Source: Propionibacteriaceae bacterium (GTDB lineage: Bacteria; Actinomycetota; Actinomycetes; Propionibacteriales; Propionibacteriaceae). From it: a stretch of 36,839 bases of DNA. The notes below the pieces were generated by a model, which searched no databases, was not told the DNA's origin, and worked only from the letters and a program-made list of their open reading frames with translations. This document shows, piece by piece, positions 33,777 through 36,839 of the stretch; the stretch's first letter is position 1, and each line of letters starts with the position of its first letter. The stretch lies in assembly GCA_020846255.1 (NCBI GenBank), contig JADLEH010000364.1, positions 1 to 36,839 of the forward strand, read 5' to 3'. Both the position numbers and the translations under genes were made by a program.

Positions 33777-36302
33777 ATGGGCAAGAAGAACCGCCAACGG
33801 CGGTATCAACGCCGGTCATTGGCACCCTCGGCTGACTCGCACGCTCAAGCAGTCCTCAAGTCGGTCGGTGCCCAACTCAGTCTGCGTGCGGAGCTGCTCT
33901 CCGCCGACGACCCATCCGCCCGCGCCGAGCAACTGCTTGCCGAAGCGATTGACGAACTGTCGACGGCGATCGCCGAGTTCGATACCGCTCGCGTCATTGA
34001 AGTTGCCCGGCTTAAGTGCCTCCCGTGGTCGTTCTTTCCTCAGGCTGGAGCCGCTGAGGGAGGTCTGACGCGTGCCGAAGTACTAGCCCTTCTAGCGGTC
34101 ACGAGTCATGCAAGCCGCGGTAGCGAAGCGGGACCTACCAAGACCGAGCTTGTTGGGGGCGAAGAGGCCGGCCGGGGACCTTCGCATGCCCAGCCCATCA
34201 CCGACGCCGTCTACGGCCGGATAGACGCCGTGGACACAATCCTGAATCTTGCACAGGTAAGGGATCTCCTAGATGCGGATCCGGAGGACGTCATCGGATT
34301 GATCACGGCGAAGATCCGTGGTGCGGAAGTCTGGATAAGGAACTCGTCCTACCCTGACCGAGTCGAGATCACCGTGCGGGAACTTTTCTCTCACGAAGGT
34401 GTTGACCAAGCCCTTAAGGCGCGCCTCGGATTCGGTGTCGATGAGGCCCTCCGCGCCCTCCAAGGGTGCCACCAGATGCAGGTGGACCGATTCAGCGCCC
34501 GCACGGAGAGATGGCGCGATGACATGACCGGTGCCATGCAAGCGCACCCAGACGGACTCAACGAACAAGAGCGCAGCCACTGGATCGGACAATGGCAGGC
34601 ATTCTGGGAGCCGGAGAGCCAGTTCGTCACGCTGAGCGCGCAAGAAATCGCCGACCACACAGGTCTCGACGGCGCCGCCGTCCAGGCAACACTCGAGTTC
34701 TTCGCACTGGACCTGTACGGATCGACGCCGCGGTCGGTGATCAACGCTTTCGCAGCGGGTGACAACCCGCTGCGCACGAACCCAGTCATCGCCGGTACGG
34801 ATGGACGTTTCATGCTCGTCCACGACGCCCATATCGTGGTCGCCGTTCGCGAAGCCTTCGAGCAATACCTCAAAGGCACCCCGGCCTGGGATCAGTATCA
34901 AGCCCACCGAGGGAAGGTCCTCGAGGAGCGAACCCAGAAGGCGCTCGCCAGCGTTCTCCCTGAGGCAACTGCCTTACACGGATTCCAGTACTACGTACCG
35001 GCCACCGAGGCCGAAGAAGCCGGTCCGGTCGAGGGCTACACGAAGCGCGTCGAGGGGGACCACCTCTTCGTCCTCGACGACGTTGCGATCATCGTGGAAG
35101 ACAAAGCAGTCGCCGTCGCTCCGGCCGCGAGAGCAGGGGACACAAGGCGCCTCCGAAACGACCTGACACGCATCATTGAGCGAGCAGTCTCTCAGGCCCG
35201 ACGCCTCCGAGACCGCATCGAAACCGACCAAGGACTCAGGCTCCACGGGGCGGAGTGGATGGACTTGAGTTCCGTCCGAGAGATCCACACAATCGCCGTG
35301 AGCCTCGAGGATCTTGCAGCGACGACGACCGGAACAGCTGAACTCATCCGCGCCGGTTTCATCGACAAAGACTGCATCGCATGGACCGTGTCCCTACACG
35401 ACTTGGACCTCGTCGCCGAACTCATTGACCACCCGGCCGAGTTTCTCCTGTACCTCCGGCGGCGAACCGACCCGCTAGCGACTGTCATCTATACGGCGTC
35501 CGACGAACTCGACCTCTTCCTTCACTTCCAGCAGAAGGGTCTCTACGTCGAACCGGATCCAGACGAGCTGCGCAATAAGCTTCCATGTCTTCCGGCGGCG
35601 ACGGCCGCAGAACGCCGTCGCTTCAAAAGACAGACACCCGTGTACATCACGAGTCTCACCGACCAGCTTGATGTATGGCACCGCCAACGTATCGCTTCGA
35701 CAGCAAATAGCACTCACGGCGCTGGCGAGGATCAGGGAGTCGACTTCGAGACGACTCCCACCGGAAGACCAGCGATGGTTCCTACCCCTCTTCGAGCACT
35801 ACTGGAGGAGCTGCGAGCCAGCCGAACGTTCGCCTGGCTGAGCATTGGCGCCACTTTGCTCTCAGGAGCAACGGACGCGCAGGAGGAGATGGCGCGCATA
35901 CCTCGCGATCTGCTGAGACACCCTTTTGGCGATGGCCGCGGACGATCCATGACGATTCCCGTCGTTGACGTCCGCGGAGACGGGTGGCTACTGGCCTGGA
36001 TAACACGGCCCCCGCCTAGGAGCTTCGACGATTTTGCCGACGAGATGAGCATCTACATCCAGGCGAAGGCTCATCAACTGGGGATGAGGCGAGCCGCTGC
36101 CTTCCTTTACGACGAAGCGACCGGCGCGCTGGAGCGCACCCTTTTCGAGTCGCACCTTGGCGAACCGATACCTGAAGTACTTGCGGCCTTGGGCAAGCTC
36201 CGGCCTGCGGACGCATGGTCTGCGAAACCCCCGCCGAAAGCAAAGGCTCGGGCTGGAGGCCGGTCGACTGCGAAGCGGAAAGCGCAACGGAGTCGCCGGT
36301 AG
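33777..36302 (+). CDS. large protein with PD-(D/E)XK-like nuclease core
   Basis: 'GYTKRVEGDHLFVLDDVAIIVEDKAVAVAPAARAGDTRRLRNDLTRIIERAVSQARRL' fits the D-(x)n-ExK pattern followed by a helix. Confidence 0.7.
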   Translation: MGKKNRQRRYQRRSLAPSADSHAQAVLKSVGAQLSLRAELLSADDPSARAEQLLAEAIDELSTAIAEFDTARVIEVARLKCLPWSFFPQAGAAEGGLTRAEVLALLAVTSHASRGSEAGPTKTELVGGEEAGRGPSHAQPITDAVYGRIDAVDTILNLAQVRDLLDADPEDVIGLITAKIRGAEVWIRNSSYPDRVEITVRELFSHEGVDQALKARLGFGVDEALRALQGCHQMQVDRFSARTERWRDDMTGAMQAHPDGLNEQERSHWIGQWQAFWEPESQFVTLSAQEIADHTGLDGAAVQATLEFFALDLYGSTPRSVINAFAAGDNPLRTNPVIAGTDGRFMLVHDAHIVVAVREAFEQYLKGTPAWDQYQAHRGKVLEERTQKALASVLPEATALHGFQYYVPATEAEEAGPVEGYTKRVEGDHLFVLDDVAIIVEDKAVAVAPAARAGDTRRLRNDLTRIIERAVSQARRLRDRIETDQGLRLHGAEWMDLSSVREIHTIAVSLEDLAATTTGTAELIRAGFIDKDCIAWTVSLHDLDLVAELIDHPAEFLLYLRRRTDPLATVIYTASDELDLFLHFQQKGLYVEPDPDELRNKLPCLPAATAAERRRFKRQTPVYITSLTDQLDVWHRQRIASTANSTHGAGEDQGVDFETTPTGRPAMVPTPLRALLEELRASRTFAWLSIGATLLSGATDAQEEMARIPRDLLRHPFGDGRGRSMTIPVVDVRGDGWLLAWITRPPPRSFDDFADEMSIYIQAKAHQLGMRRAAAFLYDEATGALERTLFESHLGEPIPEVLAALGKLRPADAWSAKPPPKAKARAGGRSTAKRKAQRSRR

Positions 36303-36534
36303 GCAGCCGACAACCGAGAATGGCCGCTAGCCACGTAGCGACGCGCAAGGACATCCGAGGCGCTTGGAAGAGTCGCTAGTCGATGCCCTTCCCCTTCCCT
36401 TGCTCTGGAAGTACGAGCTTGATACGAGACTCTGCCGCTTCCGGATTGCGGAAGCCGCCCTCACTCCTCCGACGACTTGTGAGGGTGTGCCTGAGCGGAC
36501 TAAGCGACACGTCCAACCACGGCCAGTGAAGGAC

Positions 36535-36712
36535 GCTCATCGGCAGTAGCGGTCGTTTCGACGGTGCCCAATCGGGGGACTCAGGAGCGCCGCCTCTTGT
36601 TCGATTCCCACAAATCGTCCGTTTCTGGGGCGCTTCAAGCACGATCTTGGCCCTCCGTCCCTGGCCGATTGACTCCCCGCCACTGCCGGTACCCGGGATC
36701 TGTTGGGACTCG
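36535..36712. repeat. cassette-boundary repeat, copy C
   Basis: GCTCATCGGCAGTAGCGGTCGTTTCGACGG ... CTCTTGTTCGATTCCCACAAATCGTCCGTTTCTGGGGCGC ... TGTTGGGACTCG. Confidence 0.75.
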
Positions 36713-36839
36713 TGTCGGTGCCGCTCGAAAACTGGTCAGTTTCGCCGCCGCAAAAGTGAACGGTTGCGGGCAGCTTAGCCCTGGGTTTCGTTGGTGGTTG
36801 TTCTGATGCTGGGGAGGGTGTCGATGCCTCGGTTGCGGA
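36713..36839 (-). mobile_element. probable end of an IS21-family element, truncated by the window edge
   Basis: TGTCGGTGCCGCTCGAAAACTGGTCAGTTTCGCCGCCGCAAAAGTGAACG resembles the repeated-motif ends of IS21-like elements; minus-strand ORF tail '...RNRGIDTLPSIRTTTNETQG*' ends at 36775. Confidence 0.6.

Noticed and set aside
33130-34068. 312-aa plus-strand ORF
   Set aside because: Overlaps the better supported CDS at 33777-36302 and the HIRAN-like gene; low-complexity Arg/Ser composition
36364-36642. Short ORFs on either strand (MEESLVDALPLP..., MLEAPQKRTICGNRTRGG...)
   Set aside because: They span the noncoding repeat; the similarity between the minus-strand ORFs here and at 25787-26212 is explained by the shared DNA repeat
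1-36839. CRISPR array
   Set aside because: No regularly spaced short direct repeats seen; the repeats present are kilobases apart

Overview
High-GC, actinobacterial-looking accessory region with four blocks. (1) ~0.2-17.9 kb: a large defence-type island. Two convergent gene runs meet at directly abutting stop codons (TAG|CTA at 5337-5342). The plus run ends with a GHKL (MORC/HSP90-like) ATPase and a DUF4338/DruA-like protein. The minus run encodes a 948-aa orphan, a 360-aa orphan, an 1868-aa DEAD/DEAH helicase with a DUF1998-type C-terminus (DruE-like) and a RecB/AddB-like PD-(D/E)XK nuclease with a putative Fe-S cysteine cluster. Almost every junction is a 4-nt ATGA/GTGA overlap. A sigma-factor-like gene and two tiny genes sit just upstream. 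The best working label is a Druantia-related composite system with an unusual gene set. (2) ~18.3-25.7 kb: an arsenic locus (flavoprotein-rhodanese, three LMW-PTP-type ArsC domains including an ArsR-ArsC fusion, ArsD, ArsA, ArsR) with no arsenite permease in the window, plus a NUDIX-like/histidine-phosphatase fusion. (3) ~25.8-36.7 kb: accessory gene cassettes (an unknown two-gene unit, membrane proteins including a degenerate dCTP-deaminase/dUTPase-fold protein, a HIRAN-like protein, an 841-aa PD-(D/E)XK-like protein). They are separated by divergent copies of a noncoding repeat with core CTCTTGYTCGATTCCCACAAATCGKCCGTTTCT, which may be attachment sites or cassette boundaries. (4) The right edge holds what looks like the end of an IS21-family element. 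All family names come from motif reading; no database search was run.
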